NCBI GenBank assembly: GCA_022013615.1
Contig: JAKLQB010000577.1
Coordinates: forward strand, 1-5,677
Reading direction: 5' to 3'
DNA from: Desulfobacterales bacterium
GTDB taxonomy: Bacteria; Desulfobacterota; DSM-4660; Desulfatiglandales; Desulfatiglandaceae
Length of the DNA: 5,677 bases
The notes beneath the pieces are model-generated. The model was not told the origin of the DNA and made no database searches. It worked only from the letters and a program-made list of their open reading frames with translations. How positions within the stretch are numbered: the stretch's first letter is position 1; every line of letters starts with the position of its first letter. A program made the translations under genes and the position numbers. Of the stretch, positions 1-5,677 are shown piece after piece.

Positions 1-77
1 GCCGCCAGGGCTGCTTCGCACCCGGCATGCCCGGCCCCGATTACGATTACATCATATTCTTTATCATGAGTAGACAT
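1..77 (-). CDS. mnmG: tRNA uridine-5-carboxymethylaminomethyl modification enzyme MnmG, N-terminal fragment
   Basis: Reading the minus strand from an ATG at 77 gives MSTHDKEYDVIVIGAGHAGC and then EAALA, where the window ends. The DVIVIGAGHAGCEAA stretch is the dinucleotide-binding (Rossmann) GxGxxG motif that binds FAD, in the form typical of MnmG/GidA; the H-A-G-C-E-A-A continuation separates it from other flavoproteins. Known role of the family: with MnmE it installs the (carboxymethyl)aminomethyl group on U34 of certain tRNAs in the cytoplasm, using FAD and a folate one-carbon donor. Only 25 of about 620-630 codons are present. A second in-frame start is not available before the motif, so ATG 77 is the natural start, although no strong Shine-Dalgarno sequence precedes it. 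The nearest upstream gene on this strand (DUF1846) is about 330 bp away across a repeat element, so mnmG probably has its own promoter. Confidence 0.93.
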   Translation of the reverse strand, partial: MSTHDKEYDVIVIGAGHAGCEAALA

Positions 78-130
78 GGGATAATTTATAATCACCGCAG
101 AGACGCAAAGATCGCAGAGAATTTGTTTCT

Positions 131-165
131 TTTTTGCTTTCCGCTGAGAGGGCGGAAAACAAAAA
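131..165. repeat. Nested hairpin 1 of the intergenic element
   Basis: Left stem 131-144 (T-rich, ending CTTTCCGC) pairs with right stem 152-165 (GCGGAAAAC then A-rich): 14 pairs with one C/A mismatch around a 7-nt loop, TGAGAGG. The A-rich, not T-rich, 3' flank on either strand makes a classical intrinsic terminator unlikely. It mirrors the hairpin at 240-272. Confidence 0.65.
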
Positions 166-220
166 CATGCATCCCTGTGGGATAAAGAAATAACTACCTG
201 AATTTCAATACAATATTACT

Positions 221-226
221 ATTATA
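221..226 (-). promoter_or_regulatory. Possible -10 box for mnmG
   Basis: On the minus strand 226-221 reads TATAAT, a perfect -10 hexamer, in the AT-rich core of the repeat element and about 145 nt upstream of the mnmG start. The sequence 16-18 bp further upstream (GCAAAA region) is a poor -35. The match could be chance in AT-rich DNA. If real, the element would supply the mnmG promoter and its leader would include hairpin 1. Confidence 0.2.
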
Positions 227-239
227 AAGCTTGAGCTAT

Positions 240-272
240 TTTCTTTTGCCGTCCCCTCAACGGCAAAAGAAA
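240..272. repeat. Nested hairpin 2 of the intergenic element
   Basis: A perfect 13-bp stem, 240-252 (TTTCTTTTGCCGT) with 260-272 (ACGGCAAAAGAAA), closes a 7-nt loop, CCCCTCA. It is a diverged inverted counterpart of hairpin 1. As with hairpin 1 the T-run is on the 5' side of the stem, so it is not a standard rho-independent terminator for the DUF1846 gene on the minus strand, although it could still slow polymerase or protect a 3' end. Confidence 0.7.
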
Positions 273-365
273 TAATATTTAACTCTGCGGCCTTTGCGCC
301 TCAAGCGAAGCGGGCGGTGAAACAATATAAAAAATACGTCATCGAACTTACGAATTAGAGCACTA

Positions 366-382
366 AGTTAAAAGCAGACCCC
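366..382. repeat. Direct repeat copy A (AGTTAAAAGCAGACCCC)
   Basis: This 17-nt word matches 1993-2009 (AGTCAAGAGCAGACCCC) at 15 of 17 positions in the same orientation. The two copies flank the DUF1846 gene, this one lying 24 nt beyond its stop codon. On the minus strand it reads GGGGTCTGCTTTTAACT, resembling REP-like words seen repeatedly in intergenic DNA of related genomes (from memory). Confidence 0.5.
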
Positions 383-405
383 ATTTCCGCAAGCTTAGGG
401 CATAT

Positions 406-1929
406 TCAAGTAACAAAGAGATCTTTTGTGGAAAAATTAGGATCGCTGGTCAGATTAACGCCAAGACGTCTCAAACCCGCTTCATCTCCTGGAGTGGGGA
501 TATGGGTTACATGGACCTCGCAACCCCGCAGATCGATTAATTTTTCCATAGCTAATTGGGCTGCAGAATTTGTTGTTGCACTAATGCTGAGTGCAATAAG
601 TGCCTCTATCAAGTCCAAACTGAGGGTTTTCTCATTTAAAACTTTCGTTTTGAGATTTCTCACCGATTCGGTGATATTTGGTGGCAACAATTTAATCTTG
701 GCAGGAATTTCTGATAGATGCTTGATAGCATGCATAATAAGGCTGGAGGCCGCATGAAGATGCGGGGAATTGCTGCCTGTCACAATGGTTCCGTCCTTTA
801 ACTCTATGGCCGCACCACAATAAATACCTTCATTACCCTTATCTCTTTCCTGCGCTTCTAAAGCGGCGCGGCGAGCCGGTTCAACAACACTCCTGTACTC
901 GGGTTCAAGATTAAAATCTTTTATAAGGAGTTCTACCCTCTGGACGGTTTCTTTATTCGTTAATCCCATCACATATTCACATCGGTATCGAAAATATCTC
1001 CTGATCACTTCCTGCTTGGCAGCCTCCCTTATGAGCGCATCATCCGTTATCGCAAAACCGACTCGGTTCACACCCATATCCGTTGGTGATTGATAAAATG
1101 ATTCACCGCCACTTATTCTTTTCAGTATTCTTTTAAGGATAGGAAATACTTCCACATCACGGTTATAGTTAACAGCTTTTTCATTGTAAGCTTCCAGATG
1201 GAATGGATCAATGAGGTTGAAATCTTTAATATCCGCTGTTGCTGCCTCATATGCTATATTTACCGGATGTTTAATGGGCAAATTCCATATGGGAAAGGTT
1301 TCGAATTTTGCGTATCCTGAATTTATTCCTCTCCTGTAGTCATGATATACCTGAGAAAGACATGTGGCCAACTTTCCACTGCCAGGGCCAGGGCCAGGGC
1401 CTGTAACAATCACCAGAGGTTTTTCTGTCTCAATATACTCATTAGCCCCATAGCCTTCATCACTTACGATTAAATCAACGTCTGTAGGATACCCTTTTGT
1501 ATATTGATGGGTATAGACCTTTATATTTCTCCTTTCCAATTTGTTTTTAAATAATTTAGAGGCGGGCTGGCTATTATAACGGGTAATGACTACACCAAGG
1601 ACATTTATTCCCCATCCTCTTAAGTCGTCTATTAATTTGAGGGCTTCGGAGTCATAGGTTATACCAAAATCCGCCCTTATTTTTTTCCTTTCAATATCAC
1701 CTGCATAAATGCAAAGTAAAATATCCGCCTTATCTTTTAAGTCCTGAAGAAGCCTCATTTTGATATTTGGATCATATCCGGGTAATACCCTGGAAGCATG
1801 ATAATCAAAGAGAAGTTTTCCGCCAAATTCGAGGTAGAGTTTATCGCCAAATTTATTAACTCTTTCAAGAATCTCAGATGTCTGTTCAGCTATATATTTC
1901 TCATTATCGAAAGCCGCCTTTGTTGCCAT
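406..1929 (-). CDS. DUF1846 (UPF0371) family protein of unknown function
   Basis: A complete 507-residue protein, close to the family's usual length of about 495-505. Hallmarks of DUF1846 run through its whole length: LYLEFGGKLLFDYHASRVLPG-like block at residues 31-51, LIVSDEGYGANEYIET at 153-168, a glycine-rich P-loop-like TGPGPGPGSGK at 176-186, GYAKFETFPIWNLP at 205-218, the NLIDPFHLEAY block at 238-248, NYNRDVEVFP at 254-263 and SPTDMGVN at 281-288. The C-terminal half is helical and ends in a GCEVHVTHI...LGVNLTSDP segment at 469-497. No signal peptide or membrane segment is visible, so it is expected to be cytoplasmic. The GSGK motif suggests phosphate or nucleotide binding, but that is inference; I know of no established reaction. 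The start at 1929 is supported by a strong Shine-Dalgarno sequence. Oddity: the P-loop-like motif appears two residues longer than the PGPGSGK form I remember, through a hexanucleotide repeat. No clear terminator follows the stop. Confidence 0.95.
   Translation of the reverse strand: MATKAAFDNEKYIAEQTSEILERVNKFGDKLYLEFGGKLLFDYHASRVLPGYDPNIKMRLLQDLKDKADILLCIYAGDIERKKIRADFGITYDSEALKLIDDLRGWGINVLGVVITRYNSQPASKLFKNKLERRNIKVYTHQYTKGYPTDVDLIVSDEGYGANEYIETEKPLVIVTGPGPGPGSGKLATCLSQVYHDYRRGINSGYAKFETFPIWNLPIKHPVNIAYEAATADIKDFNLIDPFHLEAYNEKAVNYNRDVEVFPILKRILKRISGGESFYQSPTDMGVNRVGFAITDDALIREAAKQEVIRRYFRYRCEYVMGLTNKETVQRVELLIKDFNLEPEYRSVVEPARRAALEAQERDKGNEGIYCGAAIELKDGTIVTGSNSPHLHAASSLIMHAIKHLSEIPAKIKLLPPNITESVRNLKTKVLNEKTLSLDLIEALIALSISATTNSAAQLAMEKLIDLRGCEVHVTHIPTPGDEAGLRRLGVNLTSDPNFSTKDLFVT
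1381..1401. repeat. Hexanucleotide tandem repeat (GCCAGG, 3.5 units) inside the P-loop-like codons
   Basis: The plus strand reads GCCAGG three times followed by GCC. On the coding (minus) strand this encodes the alternating Gly-Pro run of TGPGPGPGSGK. Units are six bases, so gain or loss of one unit adds or removes one Gly-Pro pair without changing frame. Confidence 0.9.
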
Positions 1930-1932
1930 AAT

Positions 1933-1940
1933 ACCTCCTT
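1933..1940 (-). promoter_or_regulatory. Strong ribosome binding site of the DUF1846 gene
   Basis: The minus strand reads AAGGAGGT followed by ATT and then ATG at 1929. It is a near-consensus anti-SD match with a slightly short spacer, which fixes the start and suggests efficient translation. Confidence 0.85.
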
Positions 1941-1968
1941 CTATTGATTCTTTCTCATTGTGATAAAA

Positions 1969-2115
1969 TCAAGATTCCTCCCAAAAAATAAGAGTCAAGA
2001 GCAGACCCCTCTTTGCATTGATCACCTCCGCTTTGAACTGGCAATACTCGATGAATCCACGGCTAAAGTCCCTGGTCAGAAAGGCTTTACTCTCTTGTGA
2101 AATCTCATAATTCAT
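1969..2115 (-). CDS. Small hypothetical protein (48 aa), possibly a truncated gene
   Basis: From ATG 2115 the minus strand encodes 48 residues: MNYEISQESKAFLTRDFSRG, then FIEYCQFKAEVINAK and a hydrophobic tail RGLLLTLIFWEES, before TGA at 1971-1969. An AAAGG lies 6 nt upstream of the ATG, and a candidate sigma70-type promoter lies at 2198-2171. The stop is 39 bp from the DUF1846 start, so the two could be cotranscribed. I do not recognise the family. The first 35 or so residues have the mixed composition of a real soluble protein, whereas the tail is encoded by the AGTCAAGAGCAGACCCC repeat word, so this may be the 5' remnant of a longer gene cut by a repeat insertion. It could also be a chance ORF; the ribosome binding site and promoter are the only positive evidence. 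Confidence 0.35.
   Translation of the reverse strand: MNYEISQESKAFLTRDFSRGFIEYCQFKAEVINAKRGLLLTLIFWEES
1993..2009. repeat. Direct repeat copy B (AGTCAAGAGCAGACCCC)
   Basis: This is the partner of 366-382, with 15 of 17 identities in the same orientation and 1,627 bp away. It lies upstream of the DUF1846 gene and inside the 3' part of the small ORF at 1969-2115. Similarity outside the 17 nt is weak. Confidence 0.5.
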
Positions 2116-2117
2116 AT

Positions 2118-2146
2118 TTGACCTTTTACGAAAAGCTTGCCATTAT
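2118..2146 (+). promoter_or_regulatory. Candidate sigma70 promoter toward the histidine kinase
   Basis: TTGACC (5 of 6 matches to -35) at 2118-2123, a 17-bp spacer, and CATTAT (4 of 6 to -10) at 2141-2146. Transcription would start near 2153 and leave a leader of about 165 nt before the kinase ATG. It faces the minus-strand candidate at 2171-2198, so both cannot fire freely at once; at most one may be real. Confidence 0.3.
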
Positions 2147-2170
2147 TAAAACTGTCCTGTATCCAGAGCA

Positions 2171-2198
2171 AGTATACATATTTCGGGCGCTTAGACAA
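2171..2198 (-). promoter_or_regulatory. Candidate sigma70 promoter toward the small ORF and DUF1846 gene
   Basis: On the minus strand TTGTCT (2198-2193, 4 of 6 matches) is followed by a 16-bp spacer and TATACT (2176-2171, 5 of 6). The predicted transcript would begin near 2164, about 50 nt before the small ORF and about 235 nt before the DUF1846 start. Confidence 0.35.
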
Positions 2199-2231
2199 GG
2201 GGGTTTGTTGATTCGGTAAAGATGCCATTAT

Positions 2232-2255
2232 GGGTAAGGGAAAGGTTCCTTGCCC
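2232..2255 (+). other. Stem-loop in the presumed leader of the kinase mRNA
   Basis: GGGTAAGGGAA pairs with TTCCTTGCCC around the loop AGG: ten pairs including one G-U, with one bulged G. There is no T-run after it, so it is not an intrinsic terminator. It sits 62 nt before the kinase start codon, in the otherwise gene-free interval 2116-2317. It does not match any riboswitch class I can recognise. Confidence 0.4.
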
Positions 2256-2303
2256 GGCACTGAATATACATGTGTTCGGAGCCTTCTTGTCTTTAAAGTC
2301 AAT

Positions 2304-2310
2304 GGGAGGA
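2304..2310 (+). promoter_or_regulatory. Ribosome binding site of the hybrid histidine kinase
   Basis: GGGAGGA lies 7 nt before ATG 2318, which is a standard spacing. It selects this ATG as the start. Confidence 0.8.
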
Positions 2311-2317
2311 TTCTCAA

Positions 2318-5300
2318 ATGGCCAAGAAGCCAGCTTATGAAGAATTGAAAAAAAGGGTCAGGGAATTAGAAGATGAAGTCATTGCGCTCAAAAGGGTGGC
2401 GAAAGAGCTTCATGAGTCACATGATTACCTGGAAAAACTGTTTAGCTATGCAAATGCTCCTATCATTGTTTGGGACCCAAAGGGCAGAGTTACCCGGTTC
2501 AACCGTGCTTTCGAACACATGATAGGTATTCCAGCCGACGAGGTCATCGGCCAGAAATTGAATATGCTATTTCCAGAAGCAACCCGCGATGAATCATTGA
2601 ATAAGATCGCAAACACTTTGAGCGGTGAATACTGGGAATCGGTGGAGATCCCGATTCTTCGCAAAGATGGAGATATTCGAGTGGCGCTCTGGAATTCCGC
2701 AAATGTCTATGCCAAAGACGGCAGGACGGTCATTGCCACGATTGCCCAGGGGCAGGATATTAGTGAATTGATGTGGTCAGAGGAGGAGTTAAGGGCGACA
2801 CGGGACTACCTGAATAACCTTATCAACTATGCTAACGCCCCTATCATTGTTTGGGATCCGGAGACCAGGATCACCAGGTTCAACCGGGCTTTCGAGCGCC
2901 TGACAGGTTATAAGGCCGACGAGGTCATAGGCCAGAAATTGAATAAGCTATTTCCAGAAGCAACCCGCGACGAATCATTGAATAAGATTGCAGACACATT
3001 AAAAGGTGAATACTGGGAATCGGTGGAAATCCCGATTCTTCGCAAAGATGAAGATATCCGGATAGCACTCTGGAACTCGGCGAACATATATGCAGAGAAC
3101 AGCACGATCCTTTTAGCCACTATTGCCCAGGGGATGGACATCACCGAGCGCAAACGAGCGGAGGAGGCCCTCCAAGAGAGTGAGGAGCGGTACCGTAGCA
3201 TCTTGGAGACTGCCCCCCATTCCATCACTATAACCCGTGTGAAGGATGGTCGCTATATGCAAGTTAATGAAGCTTTTTGCCAAATGAGAGGTTACTCACG
3301 GGAAGAGGTCCTGGGCAGGACCCCGTTTGAGCTGAATCTATATGTTAACCCGGAGGATAGAGAGCGTCTTATCAAGGTCTTAAAAGAGAGAGGAGAAGTA
3401 AACGGGTTTGAAGTCCAGTACCAAAAAAGAGACGGCACCGCCATAGACACCATCTTTTCCGCAAGACCATTAGAGTATGGAAATGAGGACTGCTTGATCG
3501 CAGTGGTTACAGATGTTACCGAGCTCAAGGGGGCGCAGCAAGCTTTGAAAAAAAGGCTGGCCTATGAAAAAATGCTTACTGATATTTCTACCCGAGCGAT
3601 ATTGATTGAAGATATTAGCATGTGTCTGGATGAATGCCTGGAAATTATGGGAAAGACCTTGCACGTAAGCCGAATCTATATTTTCGAATACCACAATGAG
3701 CCTGGAACTGCGGATAATACCTTTGAATGGGTATCTGATGGAATTGCGCCACAAAAAGAAAACCTTCGGGGGATTCCTATGAAAAAGTATCCCTTGTGGA
3801 TGGAGATAATGAATAACAATAAAGTCATTAACTATAAAGATATCGAAGATATCCCGGGAGAGCCGGAAAAAGAAATACTGCGGTCCCAGAACATTAAGTC
3901 AATTCTGGTAGTTCCCCTGTTTGTTAATAATGCTTTCTACGGTTTCATGGGCTTTGATGAATGCCGTTATCATCGCAAATGGCTGGATGAGGATGTCGAT
4001 ATTCTGAAGACCACTGCGCAGATAATAAGCAATGCATTTGAGTCAAAACAGGCGGAGGATGCGCTTCGGGAGAGCGAGGAGCAGTATCGTCTATTGGCTG
4101 ATAACGTTATCGATATTATCAGCCGTCATTCCTTAGACGGTACTGTCCTCTATGTGTCACCGTCAGTCTCTGCGCTGCTGGGCTATGAACCAAGGGAACT
4201 GATAGGTACCAACGGCTTCAACCCCCTTATTCCTCCTGATGACCTGCCTAAAATCCAGTCGAAAATCATCAGGCTTTTAAAAGAAGAGCACAGCCTTGAT
4301 CCAATGGAACACCGTATGATAAAAAAAAATGGAAACTATGTGTGGGTTGAGACCGCTAGTCGTTTGCGTCAAAACACCAATAATGATCAGCCCTTTGAGG
4401 TTATTTCTGTTACACGTGACATCACCGACCGCAAAAAAGCAGAGGAAGCGCTTCGGGAATCGGAAGAAAAATATCGCATTTTGGTTGAGAATGCCAACGA
4501 TGCCATTTTTGTTATGCAAGACCAGAAAGTAAAATTTCCAAATCCGAGGGCTATTGAAATGGGGCGAAATTTAGCCGTTGACTTAGAACGAGTTCCTTTT
4601 CTGAATTATATTCATCCTGAAGATCGGGAGATGGTCATTGAAAGGTACAAGAAAAGGATAAAGGGAGAAGAAGCGCCCCATACTTATACTTTCAGATTAA
4701 TGGACAGAGAAGGTGAAGCGTTGTGGGCGGAACTCAATGCTATTCTCATAAACTGGGAAGGCAAACCGGCAACTCTCAATTTTCTAAGAGACATAACTAA
4801 ACAAAAGAAACTTGAGGCACAACTCCAGCAAGCTCGGAGGATGGAGGCATTGGGCACCCTTGCCGGCGGCATTGCCCATGACTTCAACAATCTCTTAATG
4901 GGTATACAGGGGCGTACATCCTTGATGATGGATATTGATTCATCCCTCAAGCATTATGAAAACCTCAAAGGAATAGAGGATATTGTCAAAAGCGCTGCTG
5001 ATCTGACCAAACAGCTATTGGGTTTTGCCAGAAGTGGCAAGTATGAGGTCAAACCGACCGATTTGAATGAATTGATTCACAAGACTTCTCAAATGTTTGG
5101 CAGGACAAAGAAAGAGATCAAAACACACACTAAATATCAAAAAAACATTTGGGCGGCGGAGGTAGACAGGGGCCAGATTGAGCAGGTTATGCTAAATCTT
5201 TATGTCAATGCCTGGCAGGCAATGCCTGGAGGCGGTGACCTGTATCTTCAAACCGATAATGTGACACTTGATGAAAACTATGCTCAGCCCTATGAAATAA

Positions 5301-5677
5301 ACCCGGGCAGATATGTAAAGATCTCCGTGACCGATACCGGTGTGGGTATGGATAAGGCAACCCAGGATAGAATATTTGAGCCATTTTTTAGTACCAAAGA
5401 GATGGCCCGAGGAATTGGCCTTGGCCTTGCTTCTACATACGGTATCATTAAAAACCATGGCGGCATTATCAACGTGTGCAGTGAAAAGGGTGAAGGAGCG
5501 ACGTTTGACATTTATCTTCCTGCTTCTGAGAAAGAAGTTATTGAAGAGAAAAAGCTCCCTGAAACGGTTATACGAGGGACCGAGACCATTCTCCTGGTTG
5601 ATGATGAGGATATGATTGTTGGTGTTGGAGAAAAGATACTAAAAAGAATGGGCTATAATGTTTTAACGGCAAGGGCC
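2318..5677 (+). CDS. Soluble hybrid sensor histidine kinase, PAS-PAS-PAS-GAF-PAS-PAS-HisKA-HATPase-REC, 3' end missing
   Basis: An open frame of 1120 codons without a stop, running off the right edge. Order by residue: charged coiled coil 5-36 (YEELKKRVRELEDEV); PAS1 37-150; PAS2 164-277; PAS3 290-402; GAF about 416-575; PAS4 589-705; PAS5 718-827; HisKA about 832-905 with phospho-acceptor His854 in GGIAHDFNN; HATPase_c about 950-1068; REC from 1089. Catalytic boxes are intact: N-box NLYVNAWQAM with Asn960 and Asn964, G1 DTGVGM at 1006-1011, F-box FEPFFSTK at 1020, G2 GIGLGL from 1032. In REC only the first strand and acidic pair Asp1095-Asp1096 are visible; the phospho-acceptor Asp lies beyond the window. 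There is no signal peptide or membrane helix, so it should act in the cytoplasm, autophosphorylating at His854 and passing phosphate to the fused REC. The ligands of the five PAS and one GAF domains cannot be read from sequence. Domains are joined by repeated AEEALRESEE-type signalling helices. Its partner regulator or output gene is not in the window. Confidence 0.96.
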   Translation, partial: MAKKPAYEELKKRVRELEDEVIALKRVAKELHESHDYLEKLFSYANAPIIVWDPKGRVTRFNRAFEHMIGIPADEVIGQKLNMLFPEATRDESLNKIANTLSGEYWESVEIPILRKDGDIRVALWNSANVYAKDGRTVIATIAQGQDISELMWSEEELRATRDYLNNLINYANAPIIVWDPETRITRFNRAFERLTGYKADEVIGQKLNKLFPEATRDESLNKIADTLKGEYWESVEIPILRKDEDIRIALWNSANIYAENSTILLATIAQGMDITERKRAEEALQESEERYRSILETAPHSITITRVKDGRYMQVNEAFCQMRGYSREEVLGRTPFELNLYVNPEDRERLIKVLKERGEVNGFEVQYQKRDGTAIDTIFSARPLEYGNEDCLIAVVTDVTELKGAQQALKKRLAYEKMLTDISTRAILIEDISMCLDECLEIMGKTLHVSRIYIFEYHNEPGTADNTFEWVSDGIAPQKENLRGIPMKKYPLWMEIMNNNKVINYKDIEDIPGEPEKEILRSQNIKSILVVPLFVNNAFYGFMGFDECRYHRKWLDEDVDILKTTAQIISNAFESKQAEDALRESEEQYRLLADNVIDIISRHSLDGTVLYVSPSVSALLGYEPRELIGTNGFNPLIPPDDLPKIQSKIIRLLKEEHSLDPMEHRMIKKNGNYVWVETASRLRQNTNNDQPFEVISVTRDITDRKKAEEALRESEEKYRILVENANDAIFVMQDQKVKFPNPRAIEMGRNLAVDLERVPFLNYIHPEDREMVIERYKKRIKGEEAPHTYTFRLMDREGEALWAELNAILINWEGKPATLNFLRDITKQKKLEAQLQQARRMEALGTLAGGIAHDFNNLLMGIQGRTSLMMDIDSSLKHYENLKGIEDIVKSAADLTKQLLGFARSGKYEVKPTDLNELIHKTSQMFGRTKKEIKTHTKYQKNIWAAEVDRGQIEQVMLNLYVNAWQAMPGGGDLYLQTDNVTLDENYAQPYEINPGRYVKISVTDTGVGMDKATQDRIFEPFFSTKEMARGIGLGLASTYGIIKNHGGIINVCSEKGEGATFDIYLPASEKEVIEEKKLPETVIRGTETILLVDDEDMIVGVGEKILKRMGYNVLTARA
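2426..3148 (+). repeat. Tandem duplication of a PAS-domain coding unit (period 381 bp)
   Basis: PAS1 (codons at 2426-2767) and PAS2 (2807-3148) align without a gap over 114 residues with 87 identities (about 76%), counted by eye. Long exact nucleotide stretches remain, for example around CTATTTCCAGAAGCAACCCG in both copies. The other three PAS domains in the protein are far more divergent from these two and from each other, so this is a comparatively recent internal duplication. Confidence 0.9.

Larger units (their letters stand above)
92..320. repeat. Degenerate long inverted-repeat intergenic element (MITE/REP-like)
   Basis: The outer arms are 92-119 (TCACCGCAGAGACGCAAAG then atcgcagag) and 283-320, whose reverse complement reads TCACCGC, an inserted block of about 12 nt, then gaggcgcaaaggccgcagag. 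Inside the arms lie two further hairpins that are diverged inverted copies of each other, at 131-165 and 240-272; their 7-nt loops, TGAGAGG and CCCCTCA, are complementary apart from one position. The core (about 166-239) is AT-rich and has a small stem-loop at 171-183. The whole therefore reads as one large imperfect palindrome. Similar 'CACCGCAGAGACGCAAAG' words are familiar from intergenic repeats in many anaerobe genomes. It carries no ORF, so if mobile it would need a transposase supplied elsewhere. It fills most of the gene-free interval 78-405. Confidence 0.7.

Noticed and set aside
131..272. Intrinsic terminators between the DUF1846 gene and mnmG
   Set aside because: The strong hairpins here have their T-runs on the 5' side and A-rich 3' flanks on both strands, so they lack the uridine tract of a rho-independent terminator.
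92..320. CRISPR array or structured RNA gene in the intergenic repeat region
   Set aside because: There are no regularly spaced direct repeats; the symmetry is inverted, and no tRNA or other known RNA pattern was recognised.
428..757. Plus-strand ORF of 109 codons
   Set aside because: It lies entirely antisense to the well-supported DUF1846 gene and has no recognisable domain or ribosome binding site.
2230..2340. Small plus-strand ORF (36 codons, MGKGKVPCPALNIHVFG...) overlapping the kinase start
   Set aside because: It has no Shine-Dalgarno sequence, runs out of frame into the kinase gene, and its first part is the hairpin sequence.
2446..3228. Two similar minus-strand ORFs (2446-2664 and 2908-3228) sharing a run of residues
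   Set aside because: They are antisense shadows of PAS1 and PAS2; their similarity to each other only reflects the duplication on the coding strand.
2318..5677. Frameshift or gene fission in the kinase
   Set aside because: The frame was followed codon by codon from 2318 to 5677 with no stop and continuous domain homology, so the gene is intact up to the window edge.

Overview
The window looks like chromosomal DNA from an anaerobic member of the Desulfobacterota (former Deltaproteobacteria). This is inferred from three things: the style of the large soluble multi-PAS hybrid histidine kinase, whose H-box region is of a kind I associate with that group; the presence of a DUF1846 gene; and an intergenic 'CACCGCAGAGACGCAAAG' repeat of a kind common in such genomes. 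It is an inference from memory, not a database result.

Layout. Positions 1-77 (minus strand) hold the first 25 codons of mnmG (gidA), the FAD-binding tRNA-U34 modification enzyme, running off the left edge. Positions 78-405 contain no gene. Most of this stretch is a degenerate, roughly 230-bp inverted-repeat element with nested hairpins. Positions 406-1929 (minus) hold a complete DUF1846/UPF0371 protein of unknown biochemical function, with a strong ribosome binding site and a glycine-proline-rich P-loop-like motif encoded by a hexanucleotide tandem repeat. Positions 1969-2115 (minus) hold a 48-codon ORF with a plausible ribosome binding site whose 3' third overlaps a repeat word. The same 17-nt word, with two mismatches, lies just past the other end of the DUF1846 gene. 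Positions 2116-2317 are a divergent intergenic region with candidate promoters on both strands and a hairpin in the presumed leader of the kinase. Positions 2318-5677 (plus) hold 1120 codons of a cytoplasmic hybrid sensor histidine kinase: coiled coil, PAS, PAS, PAS, GAF, PAS, PAS, HisKA, HATPase_c and the start of a REC domain, cut by the right edge.

How the parts work together. mnmG and the DUF1846 gene are codirectional but separated by about 330 bp containing the repeat element, so they are probably separate transcription units. The kinase is divergent from them, and nothing in the window ties its signal to DUF1846 or to tRNA modification. I see no convincing undescribed multi-gene system. 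The most noteworthy observations are the near-identical tandem duplication of the first two PAS domains, the P-loop hexanucleotide expansion, and the two families of intergenic repeats.
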